This document shows, one piece after another, positions 26,965 through 35,011 of a stretch of 56,909 bases of DNA. Within the stretch, counting starts at the first letter, position 1; every line of letters begins with the position of its first letter. Source of the DNA: an uncultured Lachnospiraceae bacterium (GTDB taxonomy: Bacteria; Bacillota; Clostridia; Lachnospirales; Lachnospiraceae); NCBI GenBank assembly GCA_900551115.1, contig URUY01000024.1:1-56909 (forward strand). Reading direction: 5' to 3'. Under the pieces are notes generated by a model. It had not been told where the DNA came from and searched no databases. It saw only the letters and a program-made list of their open reading frames with translations. Made by a program: the position numbers and the translations under genes.

Positions 26965-27262
26965 AGATTCCCTCCAATACTTTTTCTGCAAGTTTTCGTT
27001 CTTCCAATAATGATTTAATCATTACCTCAATATGACGCCGTTTGTCAATCTGCTGTTTTAGTGCTTCAGCTTCTTGTTTCCTGACATACTTGGAAACAAT
27101 CTTTTTTCCATCCCGGTATTTCAGATAGTAATAAGTATTGCTATTGACCTGCTTTTCGGAAATTGTACCTTTAGGCAGTTCGGCAAGCGCCTCCTGATAT
27201 TTCGCTAACATATAATCAATCCGCTGCTTTTCCTGCAGCACTGTACTTATAATTAGATTCAT
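26942..27262 (-). CDS. Stand-alone coiled-coil protein, first gene of the DUF3990 operon
   Basis: 106 aa from the ATG at 27262 (frame opens at GTG 27271). It has a helical N-terminus, a beta-rich core (NTYYYLKYRDGKKIVSKYV) and a long basic coiled coil (KQQIDKRRHIEVMIKSLLEE). The core and coiled coil resemble residues about 35-95 of the Fic protein at 5966-6901. It may be the DNA- or partner-binding component that regulates the operon, whose promoter begins only a few bases upstream. No named family is certain. Confidence 0.75.
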   Translation of the reverse strand: MNLIISTVLQEKQRIDYMLAKYQEALAELPKGTISEKQVNSNTYYYLKYRDGKKIVSKYVRKQEAEALKQQIDKRRHIEVMIKSLLEERKLAEKVLEGIYDSISRK

Positions 27263-27279
27263 TCTTTTCACCCATCTAT

Positions 27280-27319
27280 ATTATATCCAACACTTTCCAA
27301 AATATCAATAATTGTTGGA
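27280..27319 (-). promoter_or_regulatory. Promoter of the DUF3990 operon with overlapping inverted repeat
   Basis: On the minus strand TTGATA (27303-27308) and TATAAT (27280-27285) are 17 bp apart, a near-perfect sigma-A promoter. The arms TCCAACA (27286-27292) and TGTTGGA (27313-27319) form a 7-bp inverted repeat that flanks the -35 box and abuts the -10 box. The predicted transcript starts about 10 bases before the first ATG, so the leader is very short. This is the classic layout for an autoregulated toxin-antitoxin operon. Confidence 0.75.
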
Positions 27320-27428
27320 CATATTTAGCGTGAATGGATTTTCAGAATATTGGCAGGCATGGAAGAAAATGCAGCCGAAGGTCACGAATGTTATATATTA
27401 TTCGTGGGTTGAGATATTCCCAATAATC

Positions 27429-27469
27429 AAAAATCTTTCTTACTGTCGCAGATAGTAAGAAAGATTTTT
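27429..27469 (-). terminator. Long hairpin terminator after the DUF3795 gene
   Basis: A perfect 16-bp stem (27429-27444 with 27454-27469) around a 9-nt loop, with A5 and T5 at the stem ends. It lies 60 bp past the DUF3795 stop and just upstream of the DUF3990 operon promoter, so it probably insulates that operon. Because both strands have the T run it could work in either direction. Confidence 0.8.
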
Positions 27470-27528
27470 CGGTCTTGAAACACCAAAACATACAGAAGCA
27501 AAAATTGGGATTGAACTGAAACCGGAAT

Positions 27529-27903
27529 TTATTGCATTCCTGTCAAAATGAAATTCATCAGTTTCTCCACATCATCAAAGTTGTCATAGTCTCCGTTTAT
27601 GCCTTCTCGATGATATACGATTCCTTTTTTCTCATTTTCTTCTAAACAATCCAGCAGTTTTTCTACTCCATATTTTTTAATAAACATTGTGAAAGCATAT
27701 GGCTTGATTTTGCTTAATAATCCCTTTTTACACTCCTCCTGACACATATAGCAATGAGAAATCCCCTTTTCAACAGAGCATTTTTTATTCTCGCACCTGT
27801 CGTTATCAGGACATTCATTTGAACCACAACCATTACATTTTACATTTTCCGAACACAGACAACAGGCAAGGCCACATCTTGCAATCCCTAATTCTCGTTT
27901 CAT
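27529..27903 (-). CDS. Cysteine-rich DUF3795 protein
   Basis: 124 aa from the ATG at 27903 (MKRELGIARCG), with GGAGGT upstream. Many Cys residues occur in pairs and triplets: CGLACCLC, KCNGCGSNEC, RCENKKC and CYMCQEEC. This is the DUF3795 signature and suggests zinc or iron-sulfur binding. The C-terminal half is a plain helical domain. No function is established for the family. Neighbours give no clear hint. Confidence 0.85.
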   Translation of the reverse strand: MKRELGIARCGLACCLCSENVKCNGCGSNECPDNDRCENKKCSVEKGISHCYMCQEECKKGLLSKIKPYAFTMFIKKYGVEKLLDCLEENEKKGIVYHREGINGDYDNFDDVEKLMNFILTGMQ

Positions 27904-28046
27904 GAGTACCTCCGTAAATTGAAAATTTATTAATGCTTGTAATATACATATTATATCACTCACACATGAATGTTTCAATCTAATCCCGGCACTATGCAGA
28001 ATAGCAGCCCAATTACAAAAGGACGGACGCAGATTCCTGATTCCTC

Positions 28047-28934
28047 TTATTCAATTCGTTTTCCGACCACTACAAATCTGCCATCCTCCACATGATAGGA
28101 GCAGCAGCTTAAGGTAATGAATTCATCCCCAGGCTCTGCCGTCACTCCGGTATCATACAGGGACATTTCTTTGATATTTTCGTACCAGTCATTAAATTCT
28201 GCCTGCGTATCTGCCTGAAAGAACTTGTAATACTTGAATACCTTATCCTGCTCGTAATAGACCTGTGAATAAAAAACTGCAAGCAGCTCATACCTCCGGT
28301 ATTCATACAGGCTGTCAAAACAGATAATACTATGCTTTTTCCCGTAAGCCTCATCCTTATATAAATCAAGGTTACCGAACATCTGCCCTGATTTCATGGT
28401 ATGTCCATGAATAATGATATTCGTAGACGGGCGTGTACCATCCCGGTAATCCTGTGCTGCCGTGCCGCTTCCCACTATGGCATCCGTATCCATAATCAAA
28501 CAGCCATTTTTATTTTCATTTCCATAAAAGTCCACATATAGATACTTTTTCTCATCTTCCGGCGTCTGCATTACCGGGTAGTCTATGACCGTATCCTCTA
28601 TAGAGAGCCATCCAATGATATCCTGATTCTGCTCATATAATGCCTGATATTCTGCTAAAATCTGCGGCTCCATCGGCTCTGACTCAGCTTGTATTTCTCC
28701 TTGCACTGTTTCATTATCAGTTTGAATATTAGGAATGCTTATTTCGTTCTTCTCTGCCTGTAATTCTTTGTTGACCTTACTTTGTCCATACCACCTGATT
28801 CCGGTACAGATACATATTATTACGCTTACAGTAAAGACACAAAGGCAAAGGAAGTGAAGCCTGCAATACCATTCTTCCCTTCGCCTTGCCTGTTTTGGTC
28901 TCTCCCGCCAGGAATTCTTATCGGGCTTATTCAT
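28047..28934 (-). CDS. srtB: Class B sortase
   Basis: Membrane transpeptidase that links proteins with a C-terminal sorting signal to peptidoglycan. 295 aa. It has a basic N-terminus, a membrane helix (about 27-48), and a sortase domain from about 100 with the catalytic His in IIHGHTM, the catalytic Cys in TLSCCSY and the Arg in GRFVVVGKR. The spacing between His and Cys, with an inserted helix, is typical of SrtB. It starts 3 bp after the stop of a surface protein carrying a VPKTGDS signal, which is probably its substrate. Class B clostridial sortases often use [S/P]PxTG. Confidence 0.92.
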   Translation of the reverse strand: MNKPDKNSWRERPKQARRREEWYCRLHFLCLCVFTVSVIICICTGIRWYGQSKVNKELQAEKNEISIPNIQTDNETVQGEIQAESEPMEPQILAEYQALYEQNQDIIGWLSIEDTVIDYPVMQTPEDEKKYLYVDFYGNENKNGCLIMDTDAIVGSGTAAQDYRDGTRPSTNIIIHGHTMKSGQMFGNLDLYKDEAYGKKHSIICFDSLYEYRRYELLAVFYSQVYYEQDKVFKYYKFFQADTQAEFNDWYENIKEMSLYDTGVTAEPGDEFITLSCCSYHVEDGRFVVVGKRIE

Positions 28935-28937
28935 CTT

Positions 28938-31682
28938 CTATCTTCCCATAGCCTGTTTTCTTCCGGTCAGTATGAGTCCGATACCGGAAATCAATGCCAG
29001 TACCATATACCATTCAATGGGTGTACTGTCTCCTGTTTTCGGAACATCATCTTTTTTAATCGGATTACCTGTACTATTCTGATTTGTTGTGTCGTTAGCA
29101 GTGCTTCCACTATTTGCATTATTATTGGAAGCATTATTTGCGTTGTCATTGGAGGTTTGGGTAACCGTAAGCGATGTCTCTGCAAAACCATTTATATAGT
29201 TTGCTCTCACTGTATGGCTCCCTGCCGAAAGCGTTCTTACAAACTCTGCCTTTAAGGTAATGATTGTGGAACCGCTCTCTAAGGTATAGTTATCTGCCGA
29301 TACCGGATTTCCATCAATGTACAAGCTTACGAAATCTGCCAGTTCTCCGTTGACCTTAATTCTATATGCACCCGAATCACCGGAAACCGTGCCGTTTGCG
29401 CCTTCCGTAACTACATATGCTACTGTTTCCATAGTACCAACTGCATAATCAGAAAACTTGTCTGATTCAAAGGTTAAGGTTCCTGCACTCGCATCATAAA
29501 CTGCCGGAAGCTTTTCATACAAACCATTATGTTCACGAACTACTACATAAGATTTTGTTGCATCCAGATTCGTTCCTACATTCAGCACAATTTTAATCTT
29601 ATTGGAAAGCTCTTCCAGGTCCTCTTTCCATTCGTCAGCTGAATTGCCTTTCTTAACAAATTTTTCCAAATCTACTTCCAGGTAATTGGTTATGGTAACA
29701 TCTGTTGCAGCATCGCTACCCTGCATTGCATTCTTTTGGTCTTCACTCATACCCGAGTCTGCTACAGATAATCTTAAATTACCGCTTGCAATTACATTTT
29801 CTCCGCCTGTAATGCTGCCTCCGGTTACACCATTTGCCGTTATGTTAATTTCATCATTGCTTTCCGTAAAAATTGCCGCCAAATGAAGATTTGTACCCGG
29901 CATTGTAAAGGTATAGGTAGCTTCTTGTGCCTGCGGAGCCAATGCCTGTCCGTTTAACTCAAGAGAACCTGTCTGATAACCATAATCCGGTATCAGCTTC
30001 ACTGTCACGGTTGCGCCGCCTTTTACCCAGACATAGCCCCCCTGTTCGGTTGCGCCGCCTTCCATGGCAGACTGCCCGTCTAATACTGCAGACACAATAA
30101 CAACCTTACCGTTTCCAACAATCATATCTTCCGTGTCATTTGCATTATAACTCCAAATAATCGTATGGCTATTATCCGAATGCAGCAAATTATATTCCGT
30201 TCCTCCTGTCAGCGTGTACACCTGATTCAGTGTCAACGGACCGGGAACTGCATGACTTCCATCCCCTACATTGTTTAAAACTTCATTTACAATCTCTCCT
30301 GTTACCGTCGTAACCTTTAGATAAACTGTTGTTCCATTGGCGAAATAATAGGTATTCCCCAACATATCTTCCCGATTTGTATTCCAGAATAAGCTTGAAT
30401 CTGCTTCTACCCTGTCTGCCGTAAACTCGTTCCATGTACTTTGGTCATAAGAATACAAAATTTCAGCACCACTGTTTGTTTGATAATCCTCATAAGGAAG
30501 CGCGTTTCCATATTTATCTACAAAACGCACCTTAATTGCATCAGCCGGTGCAGGATCATCCGAACCCGATTCCCCACTTCCGGGACCGGGGCCGGGATTT
30601 CCCGTAGAAAATTCCAGATGGTAATTGTCACTTATTGTCACAGCCTCGCCATTGTTAATACCGGGCGCACCAAAACCGCCCACAAGCATCGCCGTATATG
30701 CACTACCGGACGCATAGGTTACTTTCAACTGATAGGACTGCGTTGCGGCAGAGCCCAAAATCGTATACGGATTGCTGCCCGACAATTCCTGCCAGCTTGC
30801 ACCATTATCTACAGAATACTGAATTGTTCCATAGGTAGCTTTGTATGTATCATCATACACACCGCTATTATTGTCTAATTGCAATTCCAAATCATTAGAA
30901 CCCGGATCCGGTTGTTCGCCGCCGGTTTTTTGTGCTATCTCAAAGATTATGGCATCAGGCACACCTCCTTCATTGTTTCTGGTTGATATGCTCGTCTGAT
31001 TACCTGTAACTGTTAAAACTGCCTGAAATCCATCGCTTGTTTTAATTCGTGCTTCCATCGTATCGGCATTAAAATTTGTCAATGTAATGAGGTCCGAAGC
31101 AGTAAGTGTTTGTATATCGGTCATGTCAGCAGTTACCTGTACTCCATCTATTGTCCAGCTTCCGGTACCAAAATCTACTGTATAAGAGCTTTCTCCGCCA
31201 CCCGGCTGCTCACTGCCGGACTGTACCGTATATTCGATTCCGACAACAAGTTCAACCTTTCCGTCACCGTTCATATCGTATAAAGAAGCACTTGTTACCT
31301 GCCTGCCGTTAAAAGTAACAGCCGCTGCATTATTATCCAACGCTGCATCAAACTCATAGTTTTCCGAAGCCGTAATCGTAAGGGTTTGGCAAATAGTATC
31401 ACCGGCATTTAATACGGTGTCCGTTGTAATTGCACCGCCTCCGGAAATCACATACCATTCCGATGCTATAACCGAGCAACCCGCTGTACCACAGACTGCA
31501 CTCTGCATATCTGCCGTAATTTTCATATCGGCAGTAATATTTTCCGGGATGCTGTCGTTTGTAAGTGACACTCCTGTGCCTATTATACCTTCCGCTTTTA
31601 CCTCCATCGGCACATTGATAACTGTCATTATCAGACAGATTGCCAATGTCCATGCAAAAATTCTTCTAAGTTTCTTTCTCAT
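28938..31682 (-). CDS. Sortase-anchored surface protein (PKTG motif)
   Basis: 914 aa. Signal peptide: basic MRKKLRRI, a hydrophobic core, then a likely cleavage after VKA (about 28-30). Then several X2/Ig-like beta domains separated by Gly/Pro/Ser linkers (SGEQPGGGESS, GNPGPGPGSGESG), an InlB-like repeat region (about 500-600), and an Asn/Thr-rich spacer. The sorting signal is VPKTGDS, a hydrophobic helix (WYMVLALISGIGLIL) and a basic tail (GRKQAMGR). It is directly followed by the sortase B gene. Probably an adhesin; the ligand is not evident. Confidence 0.88.
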   Translation of the reverse strand: MRKKLRRIFAWTLAICLIMTVINVPMEVKAEGIIGTGVSLTNDSIPENITADMKITADMQSAVCGTAGCSVIASEWYVISGGGAITTDTVLNAGDTICQTLTITASENYEFDAALDNNAAAVTFNGRQVTSASLYDMNGDGKVELVVGIEYTVQSGSEQPGGGESSYTVDFGTGSWTIDGVQVTADMTDIQTLTASDLITLTNFNADTMEARIKTSDGFQAVLTVTGNQTSISTRNNEGGVPDAIIFEIAQKTGGEQPDPGSNDLELQLDNNSGVYDDTYKATYGTIQYSVDNGASWQELSGSNPYTILGSAATQSYQLKVTYASGSAYTAMLVGGFGAPGINNGEAVTISDNYHLEFSTGNPGPGPGSGESGSDDPAPADAIKVRFVDKYGNALPYEDYQTNSGAEILYSYDQSTWNEFTADRVEADSSLFWNTNREDMLGNTYYFANGTTVYLKVTTVTGEIVNEVLNNVGDGSHAVPGPLTLNQVYTLTGGTEYNLLHSDNSHTIIWSYNANDTEDMIVGNGKVVIVSAVLDGQSAMEGGATEQGGYVWVKGGATVTVKLIPDYGYQTGSLELNGQALAPQAQEATYTFTMPGTNLHLAAIFTESNDEINITANGVTGGSITGGENVIASGNLRLSVADSGMSEDQKNAMQGSDAATDVTITNYLEVDLEKFVKKGNSADEWKEDLEELSNKIKIVLNVGTNLDATKSYVVVREHNGLYEKLPAVYDASAGTLTFESDKFSDYAVGTMETVAYVVTEGANGTVSGDSGAYRIKVNGELADFVSLYIDGNPVSADNYTLESGSTIITLKAEFVRTLSAGSHTVRANYINGFAETSLTVTQTSNDNANNASNNNANSGSTANDTTNQNSTGNPIKKDDVPKTGDSTPIEWYMVLALISGIGLILTGRKQAMGR

Positions 31683-31700
31683 ATGTAATCCTTCTTTCTT

Positions 31701-32768
31701 TTATTTTTCACCTGTACCATTACAAGCGGTACATTTTTTACCACCGTGGCACAGAATGCAGTCCTCGCCAATTTTTCCCTCATGGTCTGTTCCCTTGCAG
31801 AAGCAGTTTGTCTTTCCACTGCCTCCACAGTGTTCGCAGGTCCGCAATCCATCGCCGCCGCACTTATCGCAAGGCCGCCATCCATCCTCCGGAATCGGTT
31901 CTCCGTCACCATTGGTCGTAATCAGTTTCCCACCACAGCCACATGGCATACTTCCGCTTCCACCACAGAAACTGCAGGTTAAAATCGTTGCGCCCCCACA
32001 CCTCTTACAGGCATAGGTACCGCCACCACATTCCGGACAAATTCCGGTTCCGCCACATGACTCACACGTTTCCTTTGGCGCTGCTGTTGGTGTTTCGGTT
32101 GGTGTTTCTGTTGGTGTTTCGGTTGGTGTCTCGGTTGGTGTCTCTGTTGGTGTTTCTGTCGATGCCGGTTGTGCAGAAGCTTGAGCTGTCATTGTCGGCT
32201 CCGGTTCCGTAACCTCCTGTGTACTCTGGTTTTCACTTTCCGGCGTATAATACTCTCCGGCAACGGACAGTGTTACAGCAGCAGCTACCTGCTCTGTTTC
32301 CAACTGACCTGTAATCGCGGTCTGTACCTTTTCTGCCAAAGCTTCCGCCACAGCCGTATCATTGTCTGTCTGTTCCACATCAATCTGTACTGTTTTTCCT
32401 TCCACCAGATAACCTTTTACTACTGCAGCTTCTATGACAGTTTCCATTGCTGTTTCTACTGACAGATCCTTAAGCTGTATGTCTGAAAACACCTCCGCCG
32501 CATCATCATTGAGGCATTCTGCAGCGATTACTTTATTGTCCCCGTCTAAATAGAGTGCCAATTCCGGATTAATTGTTACATATACCACTGCTGCGTACTC
32601 TGTCGGACTATCCTGACCCGGATTATTTTCCGCAGCATCTTCCCGGACGCTTTCATCCTTTGTGTATTCAGTCGAAGCATCTTCCGCTTCTGTGCCATTC
32701 TTACCATAGCCGCCAAAAAAAGTCATTATCAATAATAAACTTATTAAAATAACTGTAATTTTCTTCAT
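31701..32768 (-). CDS. Secreted protein with RsgI-like domain, TPTE repeats and DnaJ-type zinc fingers
   Basis: 355 aa from the ATG at 32768 (MKKITVILIS), with AAAAGGAG upstream. A signal peptide or anchor (1-22) has no lipobox Cys. Residues about 58-150 (VVYVTINPELALYLDGDNKV) match the middle domain of RsgI anti-sigma factors. A run of six TPTE units (encoded by six 12-bp repeats) acts as spacer. The C-terminal about 120 residues have many CxxCxGxG zinc motifs like the DnaJ central domain. Such fingers outside the cytoplasm are unusual. It is in the surface operon, 18 bp before the anchored protein gene. Confidence 0.78.
   Translation of the reverse strand: MKKITVILISLLLIMTFFGGYGKNGTEAEDASTEYTKDESVREDAAENNPGQDSPTEYAAVVYVTINPELALYLDGDNKVIAAECLNDDAAEVFSDIQLKDLSVETAMETVIEAAVVKGYLVEGKTVQIDVEQTDNDTAVAEALAEKVQTAITGQLETEQVAAAVTLSVAGEYYTPESENQSTQEVTEPEPTMTAQASAQPASTETPTETPTETPTETPTETPTETPTAAPKETCESCGGTGICPECGGGTYACKRCGGATILTCSFCGGSGSMPCGCGGKLITTNGDGEPIPEDGWRPCDKCGGDGLRTCEHCGGSGKTNCFCKGTDHEGKIGEDCILCHGGKKCTACNGTGEK
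32089..32160 (-). repeat. Six 12-bp tandem repeats encoding TPTE units
   Basis: Six exact-length copies of a 12-mer (GGTGTTTCGGTT and close variants on the plus strand) inside the RsgI-like gene. Differences are mostly synonymous, so the Thr-Pro-Thr-Glu spacer has been kept. Copy number could vary between strains by slippage without changing frame. Confidence 0.9.
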
Positions 32769-32784
32769 GTCGTCTCCTTTTCTC

Positions 32785-33849
32785 CTACTCTGCCGTGCAA
32801 TCCGCAAATGCTTGAAATTTCGACATAGAGTAAAGAGTAATATCATTTATTGTTCCTTCTCCTCTAATGACCGGAACCTTTCCCCCTGTTGTTTCCAGCC
32901 ATTCACTGGCTTCCACCACAGGATCTTCTGCCATTATATAATTGCCATACTCGTTTTTTAATAAATTTGTCGTATAGCACACCCAATCCAATTTGTCCTT
33001 TATGCTATTATCATATAACTTAATTACTGCTCCGTCCTGAAGTACGCCGTCTATATAAGCAACCTTTACATAGTCCATCTGTACAAACCGATATGCTCCG
33101 TCCGCATAGGTTTCTCCGGTCCAGACTGATTCCGGATTGTAATACATAACTGCATAGATTGTATTTCCGTTCAGCTTCTCATCGGTATAGTCGGAAATAC
33201 CGATTCGTAAATGAAACCATTCTTCTCCCGAATAAGACTGTAAAAATTCAACTACCATTCCTTTAAAATCATATTCGCTATAATAAGTTTCTGAAATATA
33301 CGGATCCTCATAAAGTGCAAAGGCATGTTCTCCTTCAAAACCCACTCCAAAATAATGTGAATCTCCATGATACTTCCTAATTGTGTCAAGATAGGTTTCT
33401 GCACAATGAATCACCGTATCATAATCTTCGGACAACACAGCTTCATATAACGCCGAATACGCTTCATCCAACTCCGGTATGTATATCTGCTGTTCCTGTT
33501 TCGTCTCTGTTTCATTGAAGTCCACAAAAGCTTTATCTGATACCGTAACCTCCGTCGTATTCTCCACGGCAGATCCCTCTGTCAAAATTTTCGACAGCAT
33601 CACTATCCCCATCGCACACAGCACCAGATACTGCTTTATCCGATTTTTTTCTTTTTTTGTTTCTTTTAAAACGGTATTGTTTTTTTCATCATATAGATTT
33701 TCATTTTCCAAAGGCAGTTTCATATACTCCGGTAAAGGGAGCGTTGTTTCCGGCTCGCAGATAGTAAATTCTGATTGCATAACTGCATATTCCGGCAAAA
33801 AAGTATCATACTCTGCTCCTGCCTTTTTACATTCCTTGTCAGTATCCAT
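32785..33849 (-). CDS. Unknown single-span membrane protein
   Basis: 354 aa; AGGAGG precedes the ATG at 33849. Residues 1-75 are acidic and cytoplasmic, one membrane helix lies at about 76-92 (YLVLCAMGIVMLSKIL), and the remaining 260 residues would be outside. The external part is acidic and aromatic-rich (for example YSEYDFKGMVVEFLQ) with no domain I recognise. Co-transcribed between the MscS channel gene and the RsgI-like gene, so it probably acts at the cell surface. Confidence 0.75.
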   Translation of the reverse strand: MDTDKECKKAGAEYDTFLPEYAVMQSEFTICEPETTLPLPEYMKLPLENENLYDEKNNTVLKETKKEKNRIKQYLVLCAMGIVMLSKILTEGSAVENTTEVTVSDKAFVDFNETETKQEQQIYIPELDEAYSALYEAVLSEDYDTVIHCAETYLDTIRKYHGDSHYFGVGFEGEHAFALYEDPYISETYYSEYDFKGMVVEFLQSYSGEEWFHLRIGISDYTDEKLNGNTIYAVMYYNPESVWTGETYADGAYRFVQMDYVKVAYIDGVLQDGAVIKLYDNSIKDKLDWVCYTTNLLKNEYGNYIMAEDPVVEASEWLETTGGKVPVIRGEGTINDITLYSMSKFQAFADCTAE

Positions 33850-33867
33850 ACAGCCTCCTGACTATTC

Positions 33868-34758
33868 CTACACATTATGTACATCCAACTGCCTGTAAGG
33901 AACATCAATACCGTTCTTCTTCCATGCCAAATACATATCATGGTTCATAATTCTGCCCGCGCTGTATATATCTTTTTCTTTTACCGACACAACAAAACGC
34001 AGCAATACGGCAGAATCTCCCAAGGTCTGCACTCCGAGATATGCAGGTTTGTCCAACATAATGTCCTGGTGGCTTTTATAAATTTCCTCTAAAATATCGG
34101 GAAGCATTTCTTCAATTCCGTTTAAATCTGCTTCATATGAAATTCCGATGTCACATACCGCCCTGGACATATCCATAGAACGATTCAAAATATTTTTCAT
34201 CTCGGAATTATTAATTATTTTAATATTGTCTCCTGCGTCAGCTAATGCGGTTGTTCTGATTCCTATCCGCTTTACCGTACCTCTGAAGCCACCAACCTCC
34301 AGAATATCACCTACATTATACTGGTTTTCAAATATCATAAAGATACCGGTAACAACATCCGCAATAAGACTTTCCGCACCAAAACCTACAATAAGTGCCA
34401 GTACGCCAACGCCTGCAAAGACTGTACCAATATTTACACCTAATATCGTAAGTCCCCAGCAAATAATCACGATAGCAGATGCGTACTGTATCAGGCTTGA
34501 AATGACTGTAATAATTGTTCCGGCCCTCTTCTTATCCGGATTGATTAATGACAAGCCAAACTGTACCAGATTAGATATTGCAAATACTAAGCATATCATC
34601 AAAATCACATTGATAACTGACTTTACATCCAGACTAATCATAGTCAGCGTTTCTTCCACATTTTCAAACAAACCGGCCACAGAAGAAATTCCTAATACTA
34701 ATAAAAACAGAGCTATAGATATAATCGCTTTTATTATTTGTTTTATTGATGTCTTCAT
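33868..34758 (-). CDS. MscS-family small-conductance mechanosensitive channel
   Basis: 296 aa. Three N-terminal membrane helices (about 10-30, 45-75, 85-115) lead into the pore helix TM3 with Gly/Ala packing (TVFAGVGVLALIVGFGAES), then the beta domain (NQYNVGDILEVGGFRGTV) and the C-terminal alpha/beta domain. The family releases solutes on hypo-osmotic shock. First gene of the surface operon; 18 bp separate it from the next gene. The link with surface proteins may be general envelope stress. Confidence 0.92.
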   Translation of the reverse strand: MKTSIKQIIKAIISIALFLLVLGISSVAGLFENVEETLTMISLDVKSVINVILMICLVFAISNLVQFGLSLINPDKKRAGTIITVISSLIQYASAIVIICWGLTILGVNIGTVFAGVGVLALIVGFGAESLIADVVTGIFMIFENQYNVGDILEVGGFRGTVKRIGIRTTALADAGDNIKIINNSEMKNILNRSMDMSRAVCDIGISYEADLNGIEEMLPDILEEIYKSHQDIMLDKPAYLGVQTLGDSAVLLRFVVSVKEKDIYSAGRIMNHDMYLAWKKNGIDVPYRQLDVHNV

Positions 34759-34956
34759 CTGTCATATCTCCTAACCTACTATTCAATACCTGTATTTTCA
34801 CTCAGATTTTACGCTTTTCTGGCAAAAAAAATAAGAGACATAATGTCCCAATCACTATTTTCTGCAGTTTTATCAAAACAAAGAGTCCGCTTTCGGAGCG
34901 TTTTGATTTATAGGAAAACCTTTCTCATTTATGCGTGACAAGGTCTTTCCTGTAAA

Positions 34957-35000
34957 TAAAAAAAACTTCTCTGACAGACTTTGCATCCGTCAAAGAAGCT
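34957..35000 (-). terminator. Rho-independent terminator after the transporter-LuxR gene
   Basis: A stem of about 10 bp with one mismatch (34966-34975 with 34989-34998) is followed on the minus strand by eight consecutive T (34958-34965). It lies 12 bp past the stop of the membrane LuxR-type gene. Confidence 0.85.
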
Positions 35001-35011
35001 TAAAAACACAT

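Noticed and set aside
32089..32160. Tandem 12-mers as CRISPR-like array
   Set aside because: No spacers; repeats are in-frame codons for TPTE.
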